Shown: piece by piece, positions 1 to 9,261 of the stretch | Position numbering within the stretch: the first letter of the stretch is position 1 | How the letters are laid out: each line of letters begins with the position of its first letter | From: an uncultured Pirellulaceae bacterium | GTDB lineage: Bacteria; Planctomycetota; Planctomycetia; Pirellulales; Pirellulaceae | Reading direction: 5' to 3' | DNA length: 47,105 nt | Assembly (NCBI GenBank): GCA_937929805.1 | Contig: CALFUT010000063.1 | Location: 1-47,105, forward strand | Program-made: the position numbers and the translations under genes | Notes under the pieces: model-generated | The model's database searches: none | What the model saw: the letters and a program-made list of their open reading frames with translations, nothing else | Told to the model about the DNA's origin: nothing

Positions 1-2672
1 TCTTTCAAATAGTCCGGTACTTCCGCGATATTAATCCTAGCATCGTCGGAGTAGGCAAGCATCTCGTGCTGATAAGCATCCTCCAATCCGCCAGCTCCAG
101 TGCCGGTGTAGGCAAACATCGAAAACATTCGATCAGAATCGTCTTTCTCGATTCGTTTGATGATCGGAGTATTTCGCAGCTTTGTCAGCTCAGCAAATTT
201 AGCCTCGTCAATTTCAGGACGCTTTGGTAGCGACACTTGGTAGACGGCGGGCATCACCGACTCAATACCGCCTACCAATTCGATCGGTTGAGAAGTCAAT
301 CGCAGCGTTGCGGGCTCAAGGCCATCTCGTCGAGCAGTCAGAGCAACCTCGCCCGCCTGCAACGTCGATCGAATGCTGACTCGGTTGATTCCGCACTCGG
401 TATCCAAATACTGGTGATTGATGCTGTCTTCGTTACCGCTGTTGTAACCGCCTCGCCAGATAGCCGGTCCGGAAATTTCAAAATCGACGCGTCCTTGATC
501 GGTCGGGCATCGAAGCCCCTCGGCATCCACGACCTCGAAGTCGACTAAGGCAACGTCAGAACCATCGGCACGCCATCCACCGGGAGCCATCATCGGAGTG
601 AGCCGAATCGCTGCCGGTTCTCCAGCAGTTTGTTTGACTTGAGTTGCCACGGCCTTGTCACCCCGGTACGCGACAACCTTGATCTCGCCGGGCTCAAAAG
701 AAACGTCAGGCCAAGTGAAAAGAGTATCCAAACTGCGCTCGCCACGCCCGAGGCTTTTGCCGTTGACGAACAATTCAACCGCATCCGCTTTCGCGACGGC
801 ATACATTGGTTTGACCGTATCTTCGGGATAGTTCCAATGTCCAATCAGATGGACACGATCTTCGTCATCCCAAGTCGCTTGCAGAGCCCAATAGGCCTCC
901 TTGGGCAATCGCACGGCATCCACTTCGCCTGTGGCACGAGCAACATCCGTGCGTTGCCGCGTCCCGTGGGTTCCATCGGAGAAAATCCAGTTCGCACCAC
1001 CCGAGTGATTGGGCTTGCTGCCGAACAAAGTCCACCATTCTTTGATCGCGTTGGTTGCAAAACCTTCGGACGCCAGATTGTACGTATTCAAATCGGACAG
1101 TTTTCCAAGGTTGCCAAAGTCCGGTGGTGAAAACTTGTCCCAAACCCGTCGCGGCGTTTCCGTACGATCGTACTCTGTTTCTACAACGGCCAAAGTTGGC
1201 AAGGCACGTGCGCGGCCGACGGTGCCTAACTCTAGGTCGATGCTGTCCAGCATTGCAGGCGTGGACATGCGAAACCCAAAGTAACGCTTGCCACCGGGAT
1301 CCCACTGGCGAGTAATCTCTTTCATCTCCGCTGCGTGTTCAGGGCTGACGTTGTAGTTGCCACCTTCCCAAACACAGACCGTTGGATGATTTCGATAGTA
1401 GATGATCATGTCGCGAAACGCATTGGTGCGAGTCTTCCACGCTTCGCCTTGGCAGTCTCGTTCGCCGTCGACGCCCGGCATGATCGTGACGAATCCGTAC
1501 TTGTCGCTGCTTTCAATGCCGACCGCTGGACCGGCGCAATGCCCCCAGCGAATCATATTGCCGCCGGCCTCTTCCATTAGCTTCAAGGTGTAATCATGCA
1601 TCCAGTTGGGGATGCCCGCGCCTAATCCGGCCCAACCCGCAATCGGTTTTTGCCCCCAGCCGTGCAGTTTGAGCGGATGCCCATTGATCCAGAATCCAGT
1701 GTCGGCATCAAACCGATAGTTTCGCAAACCAAACGGAGTCGAGGCAACATCGCGCGTGGTTCCGCCGGAGCTGACTTCCACTCGGACCTGATAAACGTAG
1801 GGATAATCGGGTTCCCAAAGATGCGGATCGGAAACTTCCATGGTTGATTTTAATTTCAACCGACCGTTGGCAGGAAGTTGTGCCGATTCTTCTGATCGAC
1901 TGACGACTTTGCCGTCATGGCCCACCAATGAAAAAGATACCGTGGCATCGCAGGCCTCGGACTGAGTGTTCTCAAGTTCGGCCGTCACACCGACGGTTGC
2001 TTGAGCCTTGCTGAGTGATTCCGTCCACGCATAAATGCCTTCGGTCCCCAAATGAGCGTGTAGCGGTAAAGTCACGTGAACTGGATCCAAAACGTGCAAG
2101 TACACGTTGCGATAAATGCCTCCGTGCGGTGGATGCCAGTTCTGATGGTGCCACGGAGTGTCTCCGGCGTACAGCTTTTTTGCGAGGCGATTGTCTGCTT
2201 TAACGGCTAGAACATTTTTTCCCTCGGCGTTCAAGTGCGGTGTCAAGTCAAACCCAAACGGAATGAAACCTGTTTTGTCTTGACCGAGATGGTGGCCATT
2301 AAGATAGACGTCAGCAATTTGACGAACGCCTTCAAATTCAACAATGATTTTCTTGTCTTGCTGAGATTTTGACAGAGTGAATTCCTTGCGGTACCACGCC
2401 GCTCCCATCCACAGATCCGACTCGCCCTGATGCCCGCCGGTTCCAAAATTGTTAAACGTATCAATATCGTTCCATGTATGAGGGCAGCTAACGGTCGACC
2501 ACTCAGTGGCATCGAAATCTGTCGCTTCTGCTCCCGCGACATCTTCTCTAATAAACCGCCAATCCGCATTTAGGCTGTGCTTACGTGACGCTGCGCCGAT
2601 CTCCTGTGCCGTTACACCATCGACTGGCCCGTATGCGAAAGCGGTAAACAACATGCAAGCCACGATCAGCAT
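1..2672 (-). CDS. Glycoside hydrolase family 2 protein, partial (runs off left edge)
   Basis: Open frame of 890 codons with no stop in the window, so the C-terminus is missing. The ATG at 2672 is followed by a short hydrophobic signal (MLIVACMLFTAFA), which suggests export. The GH2 order is visible: a sugar-binding jelly roll (residues ~25-190, with DVYLNGHHLG), an immunoglobulin-like domain, a TIM barrel (~290-560), then a DUF4982-like domain with ADAVELFVNGKSLG. The Glu of VVETEYD (residues 498/500) fits the nucleophile region. The usual acid/base motif W-S-x-G-N-E is replaced by WEGGNY (435-440), so the canonical acid/base Glu is Tyr. The enzyme may use another residue or have another specificity. 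GH2 members act on beta-galactosides, beta-glucuronides and, in some algal clusters, other linkages; the substrate cannot be read here. A GGAG-like sequence lies about 15 nt upstream of the chosen start. The gene lies 232 bp downstream of the toroid-type protein. Confidence 0.88.
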   Translation of the reverse strand, partial: MLIVACMLFTAFAYGPVDGVTAQEIGAASRKHSLNADWRFIREDVAGAEATDFDATEWSTVSCPHTWNDIDTFNNFGTGGHQGESDLWMGAAWYRKEFTLSKSQQDKKIIVEFEGVRQIADVYLNGHHLGQDKTGFIPFGFDLTPHLNAEGKNVLAVKADNRLAKKLYAGDTPWHHQNWHPPHGGIYRNVYLHVLDPVHVTLPLHAHLGTEGIYAWTESLSKAQATVGVTAELENTQSEACDATVSFSLVGHDGKVVSRSEESAQLPANGRLKLKSTMEVSDPHLWEPDYPYVYQVRVEVSSGGTTRDVASTPFGLRNYRFDADTGFWINGHPLKLHGWGQKPIAGWAGLGAGIPNWMHDYTLKLMEEAGGNMIRWGHCAGPAVGIESSDKYGFVTIMPGVDGERDCQGEAWKTRTNAFRDMIIYYRNHPTVCVWEGGNYNVSPEHAAEMKEITRQWDPGGKRYFGFRMSTPAMLDSIDLELGTVGRARALPTLAVVETEYDRTETPRRVWDKFSPPDFGNLGKLSDLNTYNLASEGFATNAIKEWWTLFGSKPNHSGGANWIFSDGTHGTRQRTDVARATGEVDAVRLPKEAYWALQATWDDEDRVHLIGHWNYPEDTVKPMYAVAKADAVELFVNGKSLGRGERSLDTLFTWPDVSFEPGEIKVVAYRGDKAVATQVKQTAGEPAAIRLTPMMAPGGWRADGSDVALVDFEVVDAEGLRCPTDQGRVDFEISGPAIWRGGYNSGNEDSINHQYLDTECGINRVSIRSTLQAGEVALTARRDGLEPATLRLTSQPIELVGGIESVMPAVYQVSLPKRPEIDEAKFAELTKLRNTPIIKRIEKDDSDRMFSMFAYTGTGAGGLEDAYQHEMLAYSDDARINIAEVPDYLK

Positions 2673-2904
2673 TTGCCCCACGATTGGTGCTCCTAAAGAA
2701 ACACGTAATCGCAATGCCGAGAAACAAAAAGATAAGTTGGGGTGTTGAGCGATAACATTCTTAACAGGCATTTAGGCTCTCGTTTGTCGGAGATTTTTTT
2801 AGTCAGAGTTAGCAGGTTTGGCTGGTTATCTTTGGAACGATGCAATGCGTCCAAGATACGCCAACACGGTAATGAATTAACCAGTCAATACGCTAAAGGG
2901 TTTG

Positions 2905-4842
2905 TTAGCTTACCGAAATTCTAATTTCAACGCCGTCGGCTTGGTCTTTCAAATCAGCAGACACCACAACCGCTTCGGCACCGGGAACCATGTTGAAAAC
3001 ACGGTTTTTGTCGGTGTCACCAATCGACATGGGAACGTTTGATTTTACAACAACAGTTCCGCCCGGTTTGTCGATCTCGAGATGGTTGTCAGATACTTGC
3101 CGAACGTCTTCACCGGTGGGCGAAAGAATTGGAACCACCATGACGGCTTGGCTATCGCCGGCCACCTTGTCAGTTGCCTGCGCCTTCATGGTAACCGAGT
3201 CGTCATCAAACCGGTAGTGAATCGCGTGCGGGGCAACATCATCCGGAACTACATTTCGATCTTCGTCTTGCAACATCGCTTTGACGTCAAAAGCGATCTG
3301 CGTGTCATTTTCCTCGAATGTAACTTCCGCCTTTAAGTCATACAGGTTGGTGTACCAACGGCCATCCTTTCGGAGCTCAACCCGTGGTGTCAGCGCGATA
3401 TCTTCGCCGATCTGCGGCTGCATGTTAAGCGGTTCGACCATGATGTATCGAGCCATACTACCGGCCAACAACGTGCCGACTTTGTTGTGGTATAGCACTG
3501 ACATCGAACCGCCAGTCGGTTGCTGCAGGTGGTCGGCCTTTTTTGTTTTATAGATCGAATCGTAAGCCGAAACCGTTGCTCGCCACGGACCTTGCGCGGC
3601 CAACCACACATCCAATTCAGGGAAATGCTTGACCCCAACGGCGGTTTCCCTCGGCAATCGCGTGGCCGTATCAACTTTCGGCATGGAGTGCATTCTGTCT
3701 TGGACAAACGCCATCACTTTTGCGTGAGCAAAGGTGTGATGAATGCAAGGCTTGACGCCATGAGAAACGTAATGCGGCCCGCCATGCAACAGACCGTCGG
3801 CAGTGCAACGCTCTAATAGTTCTGCGTTCTTGATCGCCGCCGTTCCAAAGGCAGGGTTGTATCCCGCCAGCAAGCTAAATCCGGGCTGGCATCCGTCCGA
3901 AGTGCGACTGCCCCAGTAGCTCCATTTTTGCGAACGCGTGCCCCAACTATTATCCCACGCGCCATCTGGCAGCATGAATTCCAAATGGCCAGCCAAGGAT
4001 TTCATCGTTAAGTCCAGCAACTCCGTGTCGTTCGCGTCGATCGCATAAAGGACGACGCCGTTGAGTGACTCTTCGACGTTGTACCCAAGATCAACCGGCA
4101 AGAGTCCTCGGCCGCTGAGGTTATTGTTTGGTTTGCCTTCGCCCCACAACAGCGTATTGGGTTCAGTGAAGAACTCTTTGACGCGTTTTACGAACTGAAG
4201 CCCACGGTCAGTGTACTTTTGGTTGTTCAGCGTCTTCCCGAAAAGGTAGAACCCGTAGATGGCCGTCATGCCGTAGTTGAGGTTCGTAAAATCGATCGTC
4301 TTAAAGTCCTTATACAAATAGCCGCCGACCGCTCTGTCCAATCGCTCCATCCACGCTTTGCGCTGTTCTTGATCGAGCAGTTTTCCATGGTAGTGCAGTG
4401 CTTCAGCAAGCGCGATGGCACCGAAGATCGTAGTGCCTCGCCAAGCTTTGGGCCTGATATCGTTTCGCCAACTGCCGTCATCGTTGGTGACGTTAACGTT
4501 TGCCCATTCAAACACGTCGATTGCGGCTTGCAAGTATTTTTTATCGCCCGTGACGCTGGCCATGTGCATGAAAGGATACATCGCGTCCGAGCAGCGACCG
4601 TGGATGTGTTCGCAAGACGGGCAAGCAAGTGCACCGTGAAGGGCCGGATTGTCTGGCTGGTTGATCTGACGCCGGATCATTCCATCACACCAATCAGCCA
4701 GCAAACGTTTGGTCAATTGATCGAAGTAACTGCCTTTTGCGGTGTTGTCACCCACGGCATCAAACGCGGGTAGCGAATTCGGCGATAACGCCAATCCCGC
4801 AGCGCTGAATGTAAGTGAATTTAGAAATATTCTTCGATCCAT
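2905..4842 (-). CDS. Exported toroid plus beta-sandwich protein, candidate polysaccharide lyase or oligosaccharide dehydratase
   Basis: A 645-residue protein beginning at ATG 4842; an in-frame TTG 15 nt upstream is less likely. The N-terminus MDRRIFLNSLTFSAAG resembles a twin-arginine signal. Residues ~40-390 are helix-rich with repeated aromatic and Gly segments, as in (alpha/alpha) toroids. Residues ~410-645 are beta-rich and acidic. This order is that of heparinase II/chondroitin AC-type lyases and, from memory, of the Formosa ulvan-oligosaccharide dehydratase P29_PDnc. Notable residues are a Cys/His cluster CPSCEHIHGRC (74-84), a run CIHHTFAHAK near 366-375, and WDNSWGTRSQKWSYWGSR near 296-313. 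I do not recognise the family from an exact signature, so lyase or dehydratase activity is inferred from fold and context. It lies between the DUF1501 gene and a GH2 on the same strand, preceded by a 549-bp gap, so it probably has its own promoter. A noncatalytic or glycosidase role remains possible. Confidence 0.6.
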   Translation of the reverse strand: MDRRIFLNSLTFSAAGLALSPNSLPAFDAVGDNTAKGSYFDQLTKRLLADWCDGMIRRQINQPDNPALHGALACPSCEHIHGRCSDAMYPFMHMASVTGDKKYLQAAIDVFEWANVNVTNDDGSWRNDIRPKAWRGTTIFGAIALAEALHYHGKLLDQEQRKAWMERLDRAVGGYLYKDFKTIDFTNLNYGMTAIYGFYLFGKTLNNQKYTDRGLQFVKRVKEFFTEPNTLLWGEGKPNNNLSGRGLLPVDLGYNVEESLNGVVLYAIDANDTELLDLTMKSLAGHLEFMLPDGAWDNSWGTRSQKWSYWGSRTSDGCQPGFSLLAGYNPAFGTAAIKNAELLERCTADGLLHGGPHYVSHGVKPCIHHTFAHAKVMAFVQDRMHSMPKVDTATRLPRETAVGVKHFPELDVWLAAQGPWRATVSAYDSIYKTKKADHLQQPTGGSMSVLYHNKVGTLLAGSMARYIMVEPLNMQPQIGEDIALTPRVELRKDGRWYTNLYDLKAEVTFEENDTQIAFDVKAMLQDEDRNVVPDDVAPHAIHYRFDDDSVTMKAQATDKVAGDSQAVMVVPILSPTGEDVRQVSDNHLEIDKPGGTVVVKSNVPMSIGDTDKNRVFNMVPGAEAVVVSADLKDQADGVEIRISVS

Positions 4843-5391
4843 GGTTGGCTTTCCCAAAAACGGAAATTAACGGAAGGTTTGCGGCAGACATGTAACCGCC
4901 AATTAGTGTTTGCTGACCCGTTGTCAGTTACATTCGAAAGCTTTTCAACTTTTGCTGGCTACTCCGAAGCAAGTTCATGCGGTGCTTTCCCGGATGCATC
5001 AGAGAATCGTTTCCACGAATGCCGGTCTGACGCGGATAAAACCCGGTGACAGACAGGCTAGGAAAACGAACTGGCAACACGTTAGATGGTACGGTTTGAT
5101 TAAATTTGCTCAAGGTTCAAGCCCGGACATTTCGCAGGTCGGTAATAAGGCCCTAAAACACCGTCGTAACTGTGCAAGCTCGCAAGGCTCAGAAACATCT
5201 GATATTTTGATTTGTCTCAGAAGCAAGACCGAACTTCCGGCATAACAAGTGTTTGCTTGTGACGGCCGACTTCTTTGGTGAAGTATCTGCGCTAGTGCTT
5301 CATCCAGATTTAATTTTAGGGTTGCCGATACGTTACGTGTTTGCCGAGCTGAAACGAATGACCAACCCTAAAATCTAAGTTAGACCAAGCA
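4843..5391. other. Intergenic region with putative promoter and MITE-like repeat
   Basis: About 550 bases between the toroid-type protein and the DUF1501 gene. The left part must carry the promoter of the minus-strand gene starting at 4842, with GGGAAAG about 9 nt before its ATG. The right part is mostly the inverted-repeat element described separately. Small frames here, such as a plus-strand one at 4910-5245, have no recognisable domain, and I do not regard them as genes. Confidence 0.5.
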
Positions 5392-5395
5392 CTAG
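5292..5395. repeat. MITE-like element with 33-bp imperfect terminal inverted repeats
   Basis: Left arm 5292-5324 begins CTAGTGCTT and ends ATTTTAGGGTTG. Right arm 5363-5395 begins CAACCCTAAAAT and ends AAGCACTAG. The outer 9 and inner 12 bases of the arms are perfectly complementary; the middle 12 match at 5 positions, giving 26 of 33. The 38-bp core has no coding capacity. Both ends carry CTAG, which could reflect a target preference or duplication. The right end overlaps the DUF1501 stop codon (TAG at 5394-5392), so the element abuts the gene and could also act as a terminator on the minus strand. No second copy was seen in this window. Confidence 0.65.
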
Positions 5396-6864
5396 GCAAT
5401 GATTTCTTTGACGACGCGAGCGGGCTCGACACCGGTCAGTTTTTGATCAAGACCTTGAAACGGGAACGTCAGCCGAGAATGATCGATGCCCAGCAGGTGC
5501 AACATGGTTGCGTGCAAATCACGCACATGCACTCCGTCTTCGACAACGTTGTAGCTAAAGTCGTCTGTCTTGCCGTGCTCAATGCCGCCTTGAACGCCAC
5601 CACCTGCGAGCAAGGCAGTGAAACATCGTGGATGGTGGTCACGACCATAGTTTTCAGCGGTCAGATTTCCTTGACAGTAGACCGTCCGACCAAATTCGCC
5701 CGCGAACACGACCAACGTGTCCTTCAATAAATCACGTTGTTTCAAATCCTTTAACAGCGCGGCGGTTGGTTGATCAACATCGCGACATTGTCCCGCCAGA
5801 TTTTCGGGTAGCTTCGAATGATGGTCCCAGCCACGATGAAACAGTTGAATGAAGCGAACGTCTCGTTCCGCCATCCGCCTTGCCAGCAAACAATTTCGTG
5901 CGTAGGAGCCGGGTTTTTCGATGTCCGGGCCGTACATTTCCAGCGTTTCTGGTGTCTCGTCCGAGATGTCCGTCAGCTCAGGCACGGAAGTTTGCATGCG
6001 AAAAGCCATTTCCTGCTGAGCGATCGTGGTTTCGATCTCGGGATCTCCCAATTCGGTGAAATGCTTCTGGTTCAGTTCACCCACTGAGTCCAGCATTCGC
6101 CGCCGTACGCTTGCATCGATCCCCGCCGGGTTAGACAGAAACAAGACCGGATCACCCACCGCTTGAAAACTACTGCCTTGGTGTCTCGATGGAAGGAAGC
6201 CGCTGCCCCACAATCGCGAGTACAAGCCTTGGACATTCACCTTGCCGCTCCATTTTGCTGACGGAAGCACGACATAGTCTGGCAGGTCTTTGTTCATCGA
6301 ACCAAGCCCGTAGCTTAACCACGCGCCCATGCTTGGCTTGCCTGGGATCTCCGATCCCGTGCAAAACGATGTCTTGCCGGGATCATGGTTAATCGCCTTC
6401 GTGTTCATGGACTTGATGAAACAAAGATCGTCCGCGTGTTTCGCCAAATGAGGCAGTAGCTCGCTGATCCAAATTCCATTCTCGCCATGTTGGCTAAACT
6501 TGAATTTCGAAGGTGCGATAAGCTGCCCTTTCCCTTTCGTCATGGCTGTCACACGTTGACCCATGCTAACGGACTTGGGAAGCTCTTCTTTAAAGCGGTC
6601 AGCTAATTCAGGCTTGTAATCAAACAAGTCAATTTGGCTTGGAGCTCCAGCCATGAACAGGAAAATGACTCGCTTGGCTTTGGCCGCAAAGTGAGGCCCT
6701 TTGCCGTGACGTGCATTTGATCCGACGATGTTTTCCGCGATCGTTTTCCCAAAGCCTTGACCAGCAAGAGCATTCGCCAGTGCCGAAACACCCAGCCCCA
6801 TGCCGGTGTTTGTAAGGAAGCGTCGGCGGTTTTGTAATGTATCGATCGTTGTGAACGAGGCCAT
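5392..6864 (-). CDS. DUF1501 domain-containing protein
   Basis: A 490-residue protein with a twin-arginine-type N-terminus (NRRRFLTNTGMGLGVSALA), so probable Tat export. The DUF1501 family belongs to the alkaline phosphatase/sulfatase fold superfamily and is abundant in planctomycetes; its biochemical role is unknown. Seen features are KRVIFLFMAGAPSQIDLFD near residue 65, VVFAGEFGRT near 387 and NYGRDHHPRCFTALLAGGG near 404-422, which are typical metal-site segments of this family. The length is normal. It starts three bases after the stop of the DUF1549/DUF1553 gene, so the two are almost certainly co-translated. This pair is a standard planctomycete unit often found beside carbohydrate-degrading genes. 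The stop codon TAG lies in the terminal repeat of the MITE-like element. Confidence 0.93.
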   Translation of the reverse strand: MASFTTIDTLQNRRRFLTNTGMGLGVSALANALAGQGFGKTIAENIVGSNARHGKGPHFAAKAKRVIFLFMAGAPSQIDLFDYKPELADRFKEELPKSVSMGQRVTAMTKGKGQLIAPSKFKFSQHGENGIWISELLPHLAKHADDLCFIKSMNTKAINHDPGKTSFCTGSEIPGKPSMGAWLSYGLGSMNKDLPDYVVLPSAKWSGKVNVQGLYSRLWGSGFLPSRHQGSSFQAVGDPVLFLSNPAGIDASVRRRMLDSVGELNQKHFTELGDPEIETTIAQQEMAFRMQTSVPELTDISDETPETLEMYGPDIEKPGSYARNCLLARRMAERDVRFIQLFHRGWDHHSKLPENLAGQCRDVDQPTAALLKDLKQRDLLKDTLVVFAGEFGRTVYCQGNLTAENYGRDHHPRCFTALLAGGGVQGGIEHGKTDDFSYNVVEDGVHVRDLHATMLHLLGIDHSRLTFPFQGLDQKLTGVEPARVVKEIIA

Positions 6865-6867
6865 GGA

Positions 6868-9261
6868 TCAGTCCTTTGTTTTGACAATGTCAAGATTAAA
6901 AAGAACGTTGCCCAGCACCGTCCACGCTGCCAATTCGGCTTTTGGCTGATCAGACAATTGATCCGCCGGAAAATTTGCTCCTTCGCACAATTGGTCCGCT
7001 AACGCGAGATCGGACGAATACGTCTCTGTCAAATCTGCCAACAACTGCTGCATGACCGCCGTTTCTTGTTCGTCAGGTAGCCGTGAGGTCACCGTTTCCC
7101 AAATTAGATTCAGCCGCTGATCAGCGGGTTCGTTCAGAGCCGTCAACGCCAACTGCCTCGCGGCCTTGATGTATTCAGATTCGTTTAGAAGCAGCAACGC
7201 CTGAGACGGTGTGTTGGTACGCTCGCGTCGAGCGACACACGAATCCCGCAGCGGCGCGTTGAGGATCGTCATCTGAGGCGGCGGCATCGACCGTTTCCAA
7301 AAAGTGTATACGCTTCGACGCCGGGCCGCGTTGCCCGAATCAGCATTGTAGGTTTCACCGATCATGGAGACGGCAGCCCAAAGTCCCGCAGGCTGGGGAG
7401 GTTTTACACTTGGGCCATACATTTCTGAGTTCAGCAAACCACTGGACGCCAAAATCTGGTCGCGGATCATTTCCGCGTCTAGCCGATATCGCGAACCTCG
7501 CGCCAGCAGGCGGTTTTCCGGGTCGGCGTTAAACTGCGCGGGTGTCGCAATCGAAGATTGGCGGTATGTCTTTGACATCACGATCTGCTTGACCAACGCC
7601 TTGATATTCCAACCCGACTCCATGAACGAGACCGCCAAATAATCCAGTAGCTCCGGATGCGAGGGGACGTCGCCTTGATTGCCAAAATCCTCTGAGGTTT
7701 TAACCAGCCCAACGCCAAAAAATTGTTGCCAGAATCGGTTCACGGCAACGCGGGCGGTCAGTGGATTTTTCGGATCAATAAACCATTCAGCCAGATCCAT
7801 TCGGGACGGAACGTCGCTGGCAGTGTTCAGCGGCGGCAAAAAGCTTGGCGTGTTTCGTTGGACTTCCTCGCCGGGCGCGTCGTACTGCCCGCGTTCCAAC
7901 ACAAAAGTCGGACGGACTTTCTTTCGTTCTTTCATGACCATCGCTTTGGGAACGGATCGATCAATTTGATCGAACTCTTGCTGCAACTGGGCCAATTCTT
8001 CGCTGAGTGAATCTTTTTCTTCCACATTGGCGGATGCGAGCTTTGTCTTCAGAGAGTTGACTTCAGCTGAGAGTTGTTCAAACCGTTGATTCTGCTCAGC
8101 GGTTCCCAGCAGAATAAACGGAGCCTGAAATCCGTTCTTTGGGCCATTCTTCGAGACTGTTTGAGGCTTCGCATCGATATTGTTTAAGAACGCCGACAAC
8201 GCGTAGAAGTCCTTTTGTGTGATTGGGTCAAACTTGTGATCATGGCACTGAGCACAATGCACGGTCAAACCCATGAACGCGGTTCCTACAGCGGTCACTC
8301 GGTCGATGACGTTTTTTGAAAAACTTTCCTGCGGCAACGCAGTGCCTCGGTCGATAATCAGATGCAGCCGATGGAAGCCCGACGCGATCAACTGGTCTGT
8401 GGTCGGCTGTGGGTGCAGGTCACCTGCCAGTTGATCGCGAAGAAAATCGTCGTAAGCAAGATTGTTGTTGAACGAACGAATCACCCAGTCGCGATAGGCA
8501 AACTGGTTTCGATAGAAATCCTTGTGCATGCCGTTGGAGTCTGCAAACCGCACAAGGTCCAACCAATACCGCCCCATGTGCTCGCCATACTGAGATCGAT
8601 CCAGCAAGCGATCGACTAGATCTTCCCAAGCCTGATCGGGCGAGTGCTCGCGTTCGTTCAGAAACTGGGCAATCTCAGATCGTGTTGGTGGAAGACCGGT
8701 CAAGTCAAACGTGACCCGTCGAATAAGCGTGCGCGGTTTGGCTTCGTCGGATGGAATACGATTAACCGATTCCAATTTCTTTAAAACGTGCTGGTCGATA
8801 GGTAGATCACTCCAAGAGTCATCTGCAACTGTGGGAGGGGCGGGTTTGGTGGGTGGCTCGAATGCCCAAAAACCCTCGTATTTGGCGCCCGATTCAATCC
8901 AGCGTTTGATCAACTCACGCTCGTTGTCGTCCAGAGGCTTCAGATGCGAATCGGGCGGGGGCATAATCTCAGATTCATCGTCCGAGGTAATCCGATTCCA
9001 TATCTCGCTGTCTTCAACCGATCCCGGTTCAATCGCGTAGCCATGAGCTCCCTCGTCTCCGTCCGCCTGATCTAACCGCAATCCGGCTTCCCGAGATTCT
9101 GCGTCGGGACCGTGGCAGGCAAAACAGCGACTGGAAAGCAGAGGACGGATGTCGTGGTTAAACGAAATCTCTTGTGCCGAAAGCGAGCTGGGTGCTTCGC
9201 ATAAAAGCAGCAGACCGACAATCATCGGTAGAATCAATTTGCGATCGAAGGTCAATTCCAT
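6868..9261 (-). CDS. Planctomycete cytochrome c / DUF1549 / DUF1553 protein
   Basis: A 797-residue secreted protein. Signal peptide residues ~1-30 end at SLSAQE. Residues ~35-130 form a planctomycete cytochrome c-like domain with one heme-binding CFACH motif followed by GPD. DUF1549 follows at ~145-360 (TFDLTGLPPTRSEIAQF; HCAQCHDHKFDPI, a second CxxCH). A charged coiled-coil segment lies near 390-430, and DUF1553 fills ~490-760 (NRFWQQFFGVGLVKTSEDFG; SKTYRQSS). The family is near-exclusive to planctomycetes and close relatives; its function is unknown, and electron transfer coupled to polymer or sulfatase chemistry has been speculated. The length is at the short end for the family. It forms an operon with DUF1501 three bases downstream. 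The ATG at 9261 is the first Met before the signal peptide. Confidence 0.94.
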   Translation of the reverse strand: MELTFDRKLILPMIVGLLLLCEAPSSLSAQEISFNHDIRPLLSSRCFACHGPDAESREAGLRLDQADGDEGAHGYAIEPGSVEDSEIWNRITSDDESEIMPPPDSHLKPLDDNERELIKRWIESGAKYEGFWAFEPPTKPAPPTVADDSWSDLPIDQHVLKKLESVNRIPSDEAKPRTLIRRVTFDLTGLPPTRSEIAQFLNEREHSPDQAWEDLVDRLLDRSQYGEHMGRYWLDLVRFADSNGMHKDFYRNQFAYRDWVIRSFNNNLAYDDFLRDQLAGDLHPQPTTDQLIASGFHRLHLIIDRGTALPQESFSKNVIDRVTAVGTAFMGLTVHCAQCHDHKFDPITQKDFYALSAFLNNIDAKPQTVSKNGPKNGFQAPFILLGTAEQNQRFEQLSAEVNSLKTKLASANVEEKDSLSEELAQLQQEFDQIDRSVPKAMVMKERKKVRPTFVLERGQYDAPGEEVQRNTPSFLPPLNTASDVPSRMDLAEWFIDPKNPLTARVAVNRFWQQFFGVGLVKTSEDFGNQGDVPSHPELLDYLAVSFMESGWNIKALVKQIVMSKTYRQSSIATPAQFNADPENRLLARGSRYRLDAEMIRDQILASSGLLNSEMYGPSVKPPQPAGLWAAVSMIGETYNADSGNAARRRSVYTFWKRSMPPPQMTILNAPLRDSCVARRERTNTPSQALLLLNESEYIKAARQLALTALNEPADQRLNLIWETVTSRLPDEQETAVMQQLLADLTETYSSDLALADQLCEGANFPADQLSDQPKAELAAWTVLGNVLFNLDIVKTKD

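Noticed and set aside
4910-5245. Plus-strand frame of 111 codons
   Set aside because: No domain, no ribosome site, composition of a chance frame; lies opposite the promoter region of the toroid-type protein.
6886-6898. TTGACA-A-TGTCAA inverted repeat
   Set aside because: It is inside the C-terminal codons of the DUF1553 gene and has the arms in the opposite order from the 18433 palindrome; probably coincidence.
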